This document shows positions 1 to 6,978 of a stretch of 64,000 nucleotides of DNA, piece by piece (positions within the stretch are counted from its first letter, which is position 1; every line of letters starts with the position of its first letter). The translations under genes were made by a program, and so were the position numbers. The notes under the pieces were generated by a model that saw nothing but the letters and a program-made list of their open reading frames with translations, searched no databases and had not been told where the DNA came from. The stretch is from the NCBI RefSeq assembly GCF_022829465.1, contig NZ_JAKSXZ010000110.1, forward strand, positions 62,001 through 126,000, given 5' to 3'. This DNA comes from Methylobacterium sp. J-067. GTDB lineage: Bacteria > Pseudomonadota > Alphaproteobacteria > Rhizobiales > Beijerinckiaceae.

Positions 1-23
1 CGGCACTCTTCGATCGGCTCGAC

Positions 24-286
24 CTACAGGTCGACGAAGGTGTCGTGCTCGAACGGGTCGAATAGAAGGGGCTACTCGCCGCCCCACTCGGGCTCAACCA
101 CAACGAGGAGCCCTCGGGCCCAGGCGCACACTTCGCGCTGTCCCGTGCGCCAAATGCGTGCGACCGCTCCCGGCTTCACCACGAGCGTCACGTCGACGAG
201 GCGCACGCTCGCCTCATGCCCGATCACGCGGCCGTTCTCTCGGTCGAGTAAAGGCCCTTCCGGCGGTTCCAGTAGGCGTCGATCAC
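24..286 (-). pseudogene. Broken small phage-type gene (frameshift plus internal amber)
   Basis: A GTG at 286 overlaps the stop of the upstream gene (GTGA) and opens a frame beginning VIDAYWNRRKGLYS that stops after 20 residues. The neighbouring frame continues with DRENGRVIGHEASVRL and VARIWRTGQREVCAWARG to a TAG at 72-74. The same frame then resumes with DPFEHDTFVDL to a TAG at 24-26. From the GTG to the first TAG is 215 bases, one short of a multiple of three, so a single lost base near position 240 would explain the split. The joined text looks like one protein of about 80 residues of a kind I associate with phage or accessory regions; that resemblance is from memory. It is the last gene of the leftward operon. 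A sequencing error cannot be excluded. Confidence 0.5.
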
Positions 287-534
287 GGCTGGCCTCCCGT
301 GCGATCCGGGTGGCTGAATGCGGCCGCCCGGCAGATGACCGAGGCCTTCCTGATGGCGAGGTCGGGGTCGATCTCGCCGGCCAGGAGCTCGCGTTCGAGC
401 TGGAAGGTGAACAGGATCGCGGAGGCCGCGACGGCGTCGTTCACGTGCCGGAGCTCGACGCGGTTGGCCACGAGCTTCCAGTTGATGAAGAGCAGACGCT
501 CCGGGCGCACGGGCTCTATGAGAGAGTACGTCAT
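283..534 (-). CDS. Small hypothetical protein, 83 aa
   Basis: Starts MTYSLIEPVRPERLL and ends FSHPDRTGGQP. I do not recognise a family. The ATG at 534 lies 11 bases after the stop of the AAA+ ATPase gene, with an AAGGGAAG ribosome-binding stretch just upstream, so this start is preferred to the longer in-frame opening at 1050, which would run antiparallel through a real gene. The protein is mixed charge with no signal peptide or membrane segment. Its stop overlaps the start of the broken gene downstream by four bases. It belongs to the leftward accessory operon and probably shares the fate of the ATPase. Confidence 0.6.
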   Translation of the reverse strand: MTYSLIEPVRPERLLFINWKLVANRVELRHVNDAVAASAILFTFQLERELLAGEIDPDLAIRKASVICRAAAFSHPDRTGGQP

Positions 535-545
535 CGCCGCTTCCC

Positions 546-2144
546 TTAGTGCCGGGCCACGGGCGCGGCGTCGCGCGCCTGCAGGATCCTCGCGACCAGA
601 CGCTGGAGCCGGCGGACCGACCCTCCGCGCCAGGCGTCGGCCAGGGCAGAGAGCTCCTCCCCGTCGAGGTCGCCCCAGCGCTCGTCCAGCCCGAGCTCGC
701 GGCACGCCTGGCGGGCGAGCGCGGGGGCGAGGAGGCCCAGGTGCTCCGGCCCCGGCTCGTCGACCCGCACGACCGTCATGCGGTCGAGGAGGCTCGCCGG
801 GATCCCGTCGAGGCTGTTCGCCGTGCACACGTACGTGACGTGCGACAGGTCGAGCTCGGCCAGAAGGTAGGGCGACCGCCACGCCCGGGCTGTCTCCGCC
901 TCGAACAGGCCATGCAGGATGTCGAACGGGTGCCCCCCGCTGGTCCGCGACCCCGCGGCCTTGTCGAGCTCGTCCAGCAGGACCAGCCCGTTCGCCGTCC
1001 CCGACCGCGCCAGCAGCCCGTCGACGACGCCGGGGTGCCCAGACGACCATCTTATGGGCGTACCCCCGATCGAATTATCGGAGGTGGAGTCCAGGCTGAA
1101 CCGGGCGAACGGGAGGTTCGAGACCTCCGCCGCCTGGCGGACGAGACGCGACTTGCCGGAGCCCGGCGCGCCGACGAGGCACGTCACGGACAGCCCCCAG
1201 TGGGGGCGGCCGCCCTGGCCGGCGCGGATCGCCCGGACCGCCGGCGCGTGCCACGGAGCCTCGGCGACGAGCCCCGCCTCCCACGCGGTCCAGTCCGCCG
1301 GGACCGGGCGCAGCGGCAGGGGAGCGCCAAGGCCCTTGCTAAGCAGGCGCTTCACCTCCCTGGCGTTGTCCGCCTTCCCGACGGCCTCGACGATGCCGGC
1401 CGGGAACACGATGACGCCGGCGGAGGCCTCGGGCTCGTCGAGCAGGTTGGCCACGACGCGGTTCGCGCGGTCGTCACTGTCCCGGGGGTCGAAACCCGTG
1501 TCGTCGCGGACCTCACCCTTGGCGGCCTGGGCGTCCGCGAGGCGGAGCTCGCGCCAGAACTCGATGTTGCCGGCGTCACGCTCCATGTCCGGGACGACCG
1601 CCGCGCGCAGGCGCGCGATGTCGGCGTCCTTCTTAGGGTCGAAGGCGTCGGCCACTTGGAGATGTCCGACCTCACGCAGCACCGCTACAGTCGTGAGCAT
1701 CAGGATCAGGACGGCGTCGTCGTGGACCGCCGCGGCGGCGACCATCGTGGCGTGGAGCGCCAGGCAGGTCGACGTGTAGTGCCCCATGAACGCCGCCACG
1801 AACCTGAGCCTCGCGGCGATCAAGTTGCACGCCCACTGGACGTCCGTGGAGAGCCCCTCGTCGAGCGCGAACCGTTCCGCGCACTTGGCCGCCGCAACGA
1901 CGTCGTCGACCTTGGGGGTGCCACGAAGCGGCTCGATCAGCGCGGCCAGGGCCTCCGGCAGGCCGCGTGTCTCGACCTGGAATGCCCACGACCTCACGTC
2001 GAGGTAGGGGTTGTCCCAGGCGAACGGGGCGCCCTTGCGCAGGGCGTCGAGGTCGGGCGGGCAGTTGGGAAGCGTGACTGCGGGTGGCGTGTGAACGCGC
2101 AGAGACAGGCGTGCCTCATGGGCCCGCTTGGGGTCGAGGGTCAT
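546..2144 (-). CDS. AAA+ ATPase (Lon-like), accessory element
   Basis: A 532-residue protein with an unassigned N-terminal part of about 310 residues, then an AAA+ module. Walker A is GAPGSGKS at residues 325-332, Walker B is GLVLLDELDK at 386-395, and a later stretch SLLDRM supplies a candidate arginine finger. The Walker B hhhhDE form implies ATP hydrolysis, and the DELDK setting resembles the ATPase part of Lon-type proteins. No Lon serine-lysine protease domain follows; the protein ends soon after the lid. The ATG at 2144 with AGGA upstream is preferred, because the open frame upstream of it (to 2537) lies over the neighbouring gene. It is the largest gene of the accessory operon and follows a 171-residue unknown by 68 bases. 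Its client is unknown. Confidence 0.75.
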   Translation of the reverse strand: MTLDPKRAHEARLSLRVHTPPAVTLPNCPPDLDALRKGAPFAWDNPYLDVRSWAFQVETRGLPEALAALIEPLRGTPKVDDVVAAAKCAERFALDEGLSTDVQWACNLIAARLRFVAAFMGHYTSTCLALHATMVAAAAVHDDAVLILMLTTVAVLREVGHLQVADAFDPKKDADIARLRAAVVPDMERDAGNIEFWRELRLADAQAAKGEVRDDTGFDPRDSDDRANRVVANLLDEPEASAGVIVFPAGIVEAVGKADNAREVKRLLSKGLGAPLPLRPVPADWTAWEAGLVAEAPWHAPAVRAIRAGQGGRPHWGLSVTCLVGAPGSGKSRLVRQAAEVSNLPFARFSLDSTSDNSIGGTPIRWSSGHPGVVDGLLARSGTANGLVLLDELDKAAGSRTSGGHPFDILHGLFEAETARAWRSPYLLAELDLSHVTYVCTANSLDGIPASLLDRMTVVRVDEPGPEHLGLLAPALARQACRELGLDERWGDLDGEELSALADAWRGGSVRRLQRLVARILQARDAAPVARH

Positions 2145-2212
2145 CGGAGTTCCTATGTCCGGTGCGCCGGTGAGAACCGACGCTGGGAGTTGGGACTGTA
2201 CGGGACGGGGGT

Positions 2213-2728
2213 TTAAGATTCCGTCTCGGGATCCTGTGATCCAGGGAGACGACGCTGTTTTCGCGCCCACTCGACGAGCTCGCTGGCGTCCTCGACCAGG
2301 GAACGCGCCTTCTTTCCCACGACGGCGTCGACGCGGGAGCCGTGCTTGAGCGGGGCGATGCCGCCGCGCAGGCTGGCAACGGCCATCAGCATGTGCCCGA
2401 GGGCGCGCGGGTGCTCGCTCGCGGCGCCCCGGGCGAGCAGGACGAGGACCCAGGGGGGCAGGCCCCAGCGCTGGATGCGGTCCCGGTTGCAGGTGCGGGC
2501 GTTCAGCCCCGTGACCGCCGCGAGCGGCTTGCTCCACTCGGGGCCGAGGATCTTGCTGGCGGCGACGTTGACCGCCTCGACGAGGGCCTCGGCGATGTCG
2601 CCATGGGCGAGCTCGCGCCCGTCCACGTGCGCCGTGCGCCCGACGTAGACGAGGGGCCGGCCGTCGAGGAGGCCGACCGCGGTGCCGTCGTACAGCCCCT
2701 CGTCGAGGGGAACGAGCTCGATGATCAT
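2213..2728 (-). CDS. Hypothetical protein, 171 aa, accessory element
   Basis: Begins MIIELVPLDEGLYDGTAVGLL and ends GSQDPETES. No known family is recognised. The middle (GLNARTCNRDRIQRWGLPPW, about residues 74-93) has the spacing of a helix-turn-helix or DNA-contacting helix pair but no firm match. The C-terminal third is charged and probably helical. It sits six bases after the 38-residue gene upstream and 68 bases before the AAA+ ATPase, in the same direction, so it is probably cotranscribed. No signal peptide or membrane segment is visible. Confidence 0.6.
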   Translation of the reverse strand: MIIELVPLDEGLYDGTAVGLLDGRPLVYVGRTAHVDGRELAHGDIAEALVEAVNVAASKILGPEWSKPLAAVTGLNARTCNRDRIQRWGLPPWVLVLLARGAASEHPRALGHMLMAVASLRGGIAPLKHGSRVDAVVGKKARSLVEDASELVEWARKQRRLPGSQDPETES

Positions 2729-2734
2729 GATCCC

Positions 2735-2851
2735 TCAGGGGGCTAGGAGGTCGACCGAAACGAAGCGGCGGTCACCATCGTTCGCGGCCGCCCACATGGC
2801 GAGGCGAACCGCGTAGACGCGGCCCGCGACGGTGATGGAGACCCGGCTCAC
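2735..2851 (-). CDS. Very small protein, 38 aa, translationally coupled
   Basis: A GTG start at 2851 overlaps the TGA of the preceding gene in GTGA, the usual coupling geometry. The product runs VSRVSITVAGRVYAVRLAMW to the C-terminus FVSVDLLAP. The alternating hydrophobic pattern is consistent with a small beta-rich protein. Evidence is limited to position, coupling and sensible composition; an upstream in-frame ATG (3073) would overlap another gene fully. Function unknown. Confidence 0.45.
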   Translation of the reverse strand: MSRVSITVAGRVYAVRLAMWAAANDGDRRFVSVDLLAP

Positions 2852-3264
2852 AGCCCGGCCTTCCTGAGCCGGGCCATGCAGCGGGGGCAGTCCACCGGCT
2901 CGACGCGGACGTCGCCCCAGCCAACGGAGCGGGGACCGGGCTTGGCCCCGCAGAGCGCCGGGCTGGCGCCGGACCACACCCCGCAATCCTCCTCTGGGAC
3001 GGCGTGAAGGCGGCGGCCCTGGCCGCCCTGGTGGCCGGTGCGAAGCGTGCCCATCATGTCCGAACTCCGCCACGCGGTGCCGTCGGGCAGGACGTAGCGG
3101 GGGGCCGCGGCGAGGAACTCCACGCGCTCTGCGGCGAGCCGGATGGCGGCCTCACGGCCCTTGGCCTCGTAGGCGGCGGCGTCGGCGGCACGCTGCTCCG
3201 GCGTGCGGGTGTCGCGCGCCTCGGCCTCGGCGGCGATTCGGTCGAGGTATCCGAATATGCCCAT
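2848..3264 (-). CDS. Hypothetical protein with Cys pairs, 138 aa
   Basis: Starts MGIFGYLDRIAAEAEARDTR. The first half is a charged Ala/Glu-rich helix. The second half carries three cysteine groups: CGVWSGASPALC, then VDCPRC near the C-terminus. The last CxxC together with the earlier cysteines could form a zinc knuckle. I do not recognise a named family. Its stop overlaps the start of the 38-residue gene by four bases. It is the second gene of the leftward operon, 64 bases after the gene at 3329-3898. Confidence 0.55.
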   Translation of the reverse strand: MGIFGYLDRIAAEAEARDTRTPEQRAADAAAYEAKGREAAIRLAAERVEFLAAAPRYVLPDGTAWRSSDMMGTLRTGHQGGQGRRLHAVPEEDCGVWSGASPALCGAKPGPRSVGWGDVRVEPVDCPRCMARLRKAGL

Positions 3265-3328
3265 GGCGATGATCCCGGGATGGAGGGCGCCCCGGTGGGA
3301 TTGCCGGGGCGCGGGTGTGGGCCGGGGA

Positions 3329-3898
3329 TCAGGCCGCGTCGCGCTCGACGACGACGTAGAGGCTGCCGTTCTTGGCGTAGCCGTAGGAGTTCCGGCCGTG
3401 GGCGTCGTAACCCTCCGACTTCACGCGGCGATACAGGGCCTCGGTGCAGGGCCACGCGCGGTAGCCCAGGGTCGCCGCGTGGGCACGGGCCTCGTCCTCG
3501 TCCAGGAAAATCTCCCGGCGGCGGCAGTCGTAGGACACGGCCCACTTGCTCTCGGAGATCTCCGCGACCACGGGGGCGCCCGTGCCGTTCCAGTTGTAGG
3601 CGTCGGCGAGCGCCAGCTCCTCGCTGCGGCCGATGCCCCAGATCCCCTCGACCTCGTTGGGGGTGAGCGTCGCCGGGAGGGCGATGTAGAAGCCGCGCAG
3701 GTCCTCCACCGGGACAGGGCCGTGCTCGGCCGCGAGGCGGGCCAGGAGCTCGTCGGTGGCGGAATCGTAATCGGCGCCCTCGGACGTCTCGTGGGCGATG
3801 TGCTCGCGGATGGCGGTGGCGGCGAGGTCGCGGTCATCCTGGGTGGCGGCAGCCTTCCAGGCGGCGATGGAGGTGTCGAGGGTGATCTTGCTGGTCAT
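3329..3898 (-). CDS. Hypothetical protein, 189 aa, first gene of leftward operon
   Basis: Starts MTSKITLDTSIAAWKAAATQ and is acidic in its first half (DDRDL, SEGADYDSATDE). The C-terminal part (YDAHGRNSYGYAKNGSLYVV) is rich in Tyr and Gly. No family recognised and no membrane segment. AGAGG lies a few bases ahead of the ATG. Upstream, TTGTGC and TAAATG with 16-base spacing form a promoter candidate, and a perfect palindrome (3946-3964) overlaps the second element. That suggests this gene leads the accessory operon and is under repressor control. Confidence 0.6.
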   Translation of the reverse strand: MTSKITLDTSIAAWKAAATQDDRDLAATAIREHIAHETSEGADYDSATDELLARLAAEHGPVPVEDLRGFYIALPATLTPNEVEGIWGIGRSEELALADAYNWNGTGAPVVAEISESKWAVSYDCRRREIFLDEDEARAHAATLGYRAWPCTEALYRRVKSEGYDAHGRNSYGYAKNGSLYVVVERDAA

Positions 3899-3945
3899 CG
3901 GGAGTGCCTCTTGTTATCCCTGGGTCGGTGAAAACCGGCCCGATA

Positions 3946-3964
3946 TGTCTGCATTTAGCAGACA
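3946..3964. promoter_or_regulatory. Perfect palindrome, candidate repressor operator
   Basis: The sequence is TGTCTGC, a five-base spacer ATTTA, then GCAGACA: seven-base arms with no mismatch. It lies 48-66 bases upstream of the first leftward gene and covers its candidate -10 element. Symmetry, size and position fit a dimeric helix-turn-helix repressor site of the phage type. The cognate repressor is not identified in the window. Confidence 0.5.
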
Positions 3965-3979
3965 CGGTTCGTAGCACAA
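3952..3979 (-). promoter_or_regulatory. Candidate sigma-70-like promoter for the leftward operon
   Basis: Read on the minus strand, TTGTGC (3979-3974) and TAAATG (3957-3952) are separated by 16 bases. The first gene starts about 54 bases downstream. Match to consensus is partial; the overlap with the palindrome is the main support. Confidence 0.35.
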
Positions 3980-4073
3980 GCCCCTGGCCGTTCGATTTCC
4001 GGTCGCCTCCCGTGACCCCCGATCACACACCCCCCGGCCGCCCTCACCTGCCGGCATGGTTACTTGTCCGTCG

Positions 4074-4217
4074 CCAGAGGCTAACGCGATCAAATAATCC
4101 GGCCCGGAACGTGACCTATATAGAAGTCACTCTGGCAAAACGTGGCCTAAGTAACTCATATGGTCCCCCACGTGGGACACGCGAAATTCGTTCACCAATA
4201 CATGCGTTAACCTCTGG
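4074..4217. repeat. Separated inverted repeat (14 bp, one mismatch)
   Basis: CCAGAGGCTAACGC at 4074-4087 is matched by GCGTTAACCTCTGG at 4204-4217, which is its reverse complement except for one base. The arms enclose 116 bases of AT-richer DNA that includes the GTGAC/GTCAC dyad. Possible roles are paired operators looping between divergent promoters, or replication-initiator sites. Nothing in the sequence decides between them. Confidence 0.5.
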
Positions 4218-4533
4218 TGCGCCTTGACTTCCGCCCTCTGGACGAATCCCCCCCGTCGACGGAGGATGCCGGCATTCCTCCCCGCCGGGCACGGCCGGGA
4301 GCCCGCGCGGTGCCTGGCGCGGGGGCCCATCCCAGGGGCCTTATCCAGGGACTGAGAGGGGTCCCTTGCCACGGGGGCCCCTTTCTCGTTCCGGGGGGCT
4401 AGGCGAATCCGGAATTCCTGCTTCGATCACCGTGAGCCCCGGCAGCTGACTCGGTGACAGCGCCGCGCTGAAAACATGGAGAGAGACGTTCGACTCGTCT
4501 CCGGGGCACCAACGGTTTCGAGGGGGACCGGAC

Positions 4534-5205
4534 GTGTCGACCATGGACATCCTGCGCGAGGCCTCGGCACGCCGCCGCGGCGAGCGCGAGACACCGGCCC
4601 TCGAACGGATCCGGCACATCCAGCAGCGCTACCTCGACGACTGCGTCGTGGACTTCGGGAGCGAGGACCAGGAAGCCTGCCTGGATCGGGCAGCGCGGCG
4701 GCACCGCCTTGCACTCCTGCTCGTCCTCCTCGAACAGCCCGACGGGGCGGACCGCGACCTCGACGTTGCCCTCGACGTCGTCATCGGGCTGAAGCGGCCG
4801 GCCGCTGAGGGGCCGGCGTACACCGGCAGCCACGACGCGGCGCGTGCGTTCGTGGCGGCCGCCCTGCCGGGGTTCTGGGTCTCATCTGGGCTTTGCGGGC
4901 TCACCGGGCACGCATTCCTGGGACCCGACTACAACGGCCCCTCGGGCGAGCGCCTGCGCCGGGATTGGACCCTCGATGGCGAGGGCACCGTCGAGACGTG
5001 GGACGAGGACCTCGCCCCCGGGGACGGCACGCACCGTGAGTGCCGCGCCATCCTCGCCTGCGCCGTCCGGGCGCTGTCCTACCAACACGAGAGGCAGTCT
5101 CGCGGGAACGAGCTCACCGGCCTCATCAAACAGGTGGCGGCCGCCGCCGTCTCGCCGCCGGCACGTGCCGTCGATCTCCCGGCGGTCTGGTTGGCCCATG
5201 GCTGA
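4534..5205 (+). CDS. Hypothetical protein, 223 aa, accessory element
   Basis: The GTG at 4534 is preceded by GAGGGGG with seven bases of spacing, so it is preferred over the ATG at 4543. The product begins MSTMDILREASARRRGERE and is charged and helical at its N-terminus, with a central segment LPGFWVSSGLCGLTGHAFLG (residues about 111-130) and a DYNGPSGERLRRDW stretch. No family is recognised. It is the first rightward gene after the control region, and its stop overlaps the ATG of the HTH gene (ATGGCTGA), so the two are probably coupled. Confidence 0.6.
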   Translation: MSTMDILREASARRRGERETPALERIRHIQQRYLDDCVVDFGSEDQEACLDRAARRHRLALLLVLLEQPDGADRDLDVALDVVIGLKRPAAEGPAYTGSHDAARAFVAAALPGFWVSSGLCGLTGHAFLGPDYNGPSGERLRRDWTLDGEGTVETWDEDLAPGDGTHRECRAILACAVRALSYQHERQSRGNELTGLIKQVAAAAVSPPARAVDLPAVWLAHG

Positions 5206-5374
5206 GACCATTGAGGCGACCATCCTCCGGCTCCGGGCCGAGCGCCTGACCCAGGCCGCCATCGCCGAGCGCCTCGGCCTGCCCCAGCCCATGATTTCGA
5301 AGATCCTGCGCGACGCCGGCGTGCGGGGAAGCTGGACCCGGACCCGACCGGGGCGCGCCTCGCTCGCATCCTGA
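5198..5374 (+). CDS. Helix-turn-helix protein, first half of a frame-split pair
   Basis: Begins MAETIEATILRLRAERLTQA; residues 15-41 (ERLTQAAIAERLGLPQPMISKILRDAG) form a clear helix-turn-helix of the resolvase/Xre-like kind. After VRGSW the frame becomes Arg/Pro-rich (TRTRPGRASLAS) and stops. Directly afterwards, in the -1 frame, a second very similar HTH is encoded (5332-5517). Reading 5198-5517 as one gene leaves 320 bases, one short of a multiple of three. Either this is a frameshifted tandem-HTH gene or there are two small ORFs. Likely a DNA-binding regulator of the accessory element. Confidence 0.5.
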   Translation: MAETIEATILRLRAERLTQAAIAERLGLPQPMISKILRDAGVRGSWTRTRPGRASLAS

Positions 5375-5517
5375 CGCTGCTCGCCCACGGCTACACCCAG
5401 GCCCGCATCGCGGCCGAGGTCGGCGTCTGCCAGGTGCAAGTGTCCGAGATCCTCAGGAAGGCCGGTTACCGGCGCCACCGGTACGCTCCCCGGCGCCGGT
5501 GCCCGAAGGCCGCCTGA
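5332..5517 (+). other. Second HTH-coding segment in the -1 frame
   Basis: In this frame the sequence reads LDPDPTGARLARILTLLAHG, then YTQARIAAEVGVCQVQVSEI, and continues LRKAGYRRHRYAPRRR to a TGA at 5515-5517. The centre is a helix-turn-helix like the one just upstream. No ATG or GTG with a ribosome-binding site is seen in frame, so it is probably the C-terminal half of the upstream gene, reached by a -1 shift near the CGGGGAAGC at 5324-5332, or a remnant after loss of one base in that G run. Confidence 0.5.
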
Positions 5518-5874
5518 AAGCGAACGGGCCCGGGGAGGTCATCCCAGAGCCCTTCGTTGCCACCTGTCGAGGCTTGCCGCCTGATGCGGTCCGCCGGCCG
5601 GGGCCTTGGCCTCCCCGGATTTCCGTCATCATCGCGATGGCTCCCGCCGAACGAGCGGCCGCCGTCCGTGATCGGCGTCCCATGCTTAGACGAACAGCCT
5701 GACCTCGACAGTCGGGGGCGATGATCGCCTGGATGGGGGATTCGTCAACGCCGGCGATTCCGGCGCCATCGGTTGTATCGATGTTGTATCGCGGGGCCGC
5801 GAGCCCAAGCCGGCGCCACGCAAGGGCAGCGACTAAATGGCCGCCCTGGCTCATGGAAATGGCTGTAGGGGGAG
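5518..5874. other. Apparently non-coding edge of the accessory segment
   Basis: No gene is supported in these 357 bases up to the tRNA 3' end. Short open frames exist on both strands but lack ribosome-binding sites and protein-like composition. The octamer TTGTATCG occurs twice, three bases apart, at 5773-5780 and 5784-5791, in a locally AT-richer spot. As the edge next to a tRNA 3' end, it is where an attachment site and integrase arm sites would be expected, but no integrase gene is visible. Confidence 0.4.
5773..5791. repeat. Short direct repeat TTGTATCG x2
   Basis: Two copies of TTGTATCG spaced by ATG, about 85 bases from the tRNA-Gly 3' end. Could be a protein-binding pair near a putative attachment site; could be chance. 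Confidence 0.25.
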
Positions 5875-5948
5875 TGGAGCGGGTACCGGGAATCGAACCC
5901 GGGTATTCAGCTTGGAAGGCTGCTGCTCTACCATTGAGCTACACCCGC
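5875..5948 (-). tRNA. tRNA-Gly (anticodon TCC)
   Basis: Minus-strand sequence starts GCGGGTGTAGCTCAATGG and ends GGTACCCGCTCCA. The acceptor stem GCGGGTG pairs with TACCCGC. The anticodon loop CTTCCAA carries TCC, the T-arm contains GGTTCGATTCC, and the terminal CCA is encoded. It decodes GGA/GGG glycine codons. Its 3' end faces the accessory segment to the left, the usual orientation for tRNA-targeted integration. Confidence 0.95.
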
Positions 5949-5994
5949 GCGACGGCCCGTCTAGCATGGCGGCCGCCGCCTGAGAAGGCTGGCT

Positions 5995-6840
5995 TCAGGT
6001 TGTAAGACCGAGCGCGGCGCGGGCCTCCGCAGGCGTCGCGACGCGCCGTCCGTGGCGGGCGACCGCCTCGGCCGCGAGGCTCACCAACTCGGCGTTGCTC
6101 GCCGCCAGCCGGTCTTTGGCGATGCGGATGTTGTCCTCGAGGCCGGTGCGCACCGCATCCGCTCCACGCGCCAGCGCCCAGTCCATCACCACCGCCTGGT
6201 TGCGGCCGATGCCGGCGGCCGTCCAGGTCGCCTTCGGCAGGGTGCGGCGGCACTCGTTCAGCAGGATGTCGAGGAGGTGCTCGTCCGCCGGCATGGCGTT
6301 CTGCACGCCCATCACGAACTGCACATGCGGACGCTCGTCCATCAGCCCGGCCTCGATCAGGCGCTTGGCCCCGTGCAGGTGCGACAGGTCGAAGATCTCG
6401 ATCTCGGGGCGGACGCCGTTCTCCTTCATCTGCGTGGCGAGGTCGGTGACGAGGCTCGCGGCATTCTCGTAGACGATGGTCGGGAAGTTCACCGAACCGG
6501 TCGAGAGGGAGGCCATGTCCGGCCGGTGCTTCAGCGAGAGGCCCCGTGCCGCCGGATCGCGTCCGCGCCCGCCCGTCGAGAACTGGACGATCATGCCGGG
6601 GCAATGCCGGCGCAGGCCCTCCTGCACGGCGGCGAACTTGTCGGGGTCGGAGGACGGACTCTCGTCGCCGTTGCGCACGTGGATGTGGGCGAGGGTCGCG
6701 CCGGCCTCGAAGGCCTGCTGCGTCGACTCGATCTGCTCCGCGATGGTGGTCGGCACGGCGGGGTTGTCCTTCTTGCGGGGCACGGACCCCGTGATCGCCA
6801 CCGCGATCACCACCGGCGCGTCGTTCCCGTTTGCCGCCAT
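5995..6840 (-). CDS. Beta-keto acid cleavage enzyme (BKACE, DUF849 family)
   Basis: A 281-residue protein of the family of 3-keto-5-aminohexanoate cleavage enzyme. These enzymes condense a beta-keto acid with acetyl-CoA and split it into acetoacetate and a new CoA ester, using a zinc ion. HIHVR at 52-56 gives the two zinc-binding histidines, and FSTGGRGR at 87-94 is the typical substrate-carboxylate loop. Length is typical. No kamA/kamD lysine-fermentation genes are nearby, so lysine degradation is not supported and the real substrate is open. It is divergent from aroQ across 138 bases, and its stop lies 47 bases upstream of the tRNA-Gly on the same strand. Confidence 0.85.
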   Translation of the reverse strand: MAANGNDAPVVIAVAITGSVPRKKDNPAVPTTIAEQIESTQQAFEAGATLAHIHVRNGDESPSSDPDKFAAVQEGLRRHCPGMIVQFSTGGRGRDPAARGLSLKHRPDMASLSTGSVNFPTIVYENAASLVTDLATQMKENGVRPEIEIFDLSHLHGAKRLIEAGLMDERPHVQFVMGVQNAMPADEHLLDILLNECRRTLPKATWTAAGIGRNQAVVMDWALARGADAVRTGLEDNIRIAKDRLAASNAELVSLAAEAVARHGRRVATPAEARAALGLTT

Positions 6841-6978
6841 CGCGCGTCTCCTCTCCCTGATCGGTCCCGCCCCCGGGGGGTGATAGCGCCTGCATCGCCA
6901 CGACAGAAGAGCGTCCGCCGGGCTTGAGTCGCCGCCGGGATCGTTGCACCTCTCCCTTTAGGGGCGAAGGGGATTGGG

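Larger units (their letters stand above)
3899..4533. other. Non-coding control region between divergent accessory genes
   Basis: No convincing gene in 635 bases. The part around 4085-4215 is distinctly richer in A and T than the rest of the window. It contains an inverted pair of 14-mers (4074-4087 and 4204-4217), a GTGAC/GTCAC dyad at 4111-4130 around CTATATAGAA, and the palindrome at 3946-3964. From 4315 to 4400 it is full of G and C runs, with GGGGGCCC occurring twice. The arrangement (leftward operon on one side, rightward genes on the other) resembles a phage or plasmid switch or replication-control region. Confidence 0.5.

Noticed and set aside
2145-2537. N-terminal extension of the AAA+ ATPase
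   Set aside because: The frame runs antisense-free but straight over the real 171-residue gene in another frame, is Arg/Pro-rich, and the ATG at 2144 has a ribosome-binding site.
5453-5854. Minus-strand ORF of 133 codons at the accessory edge
   Set aside because: No ribosome-binding site, overlaps the second HTH segment and has no recognisable content; possible but unsupported.
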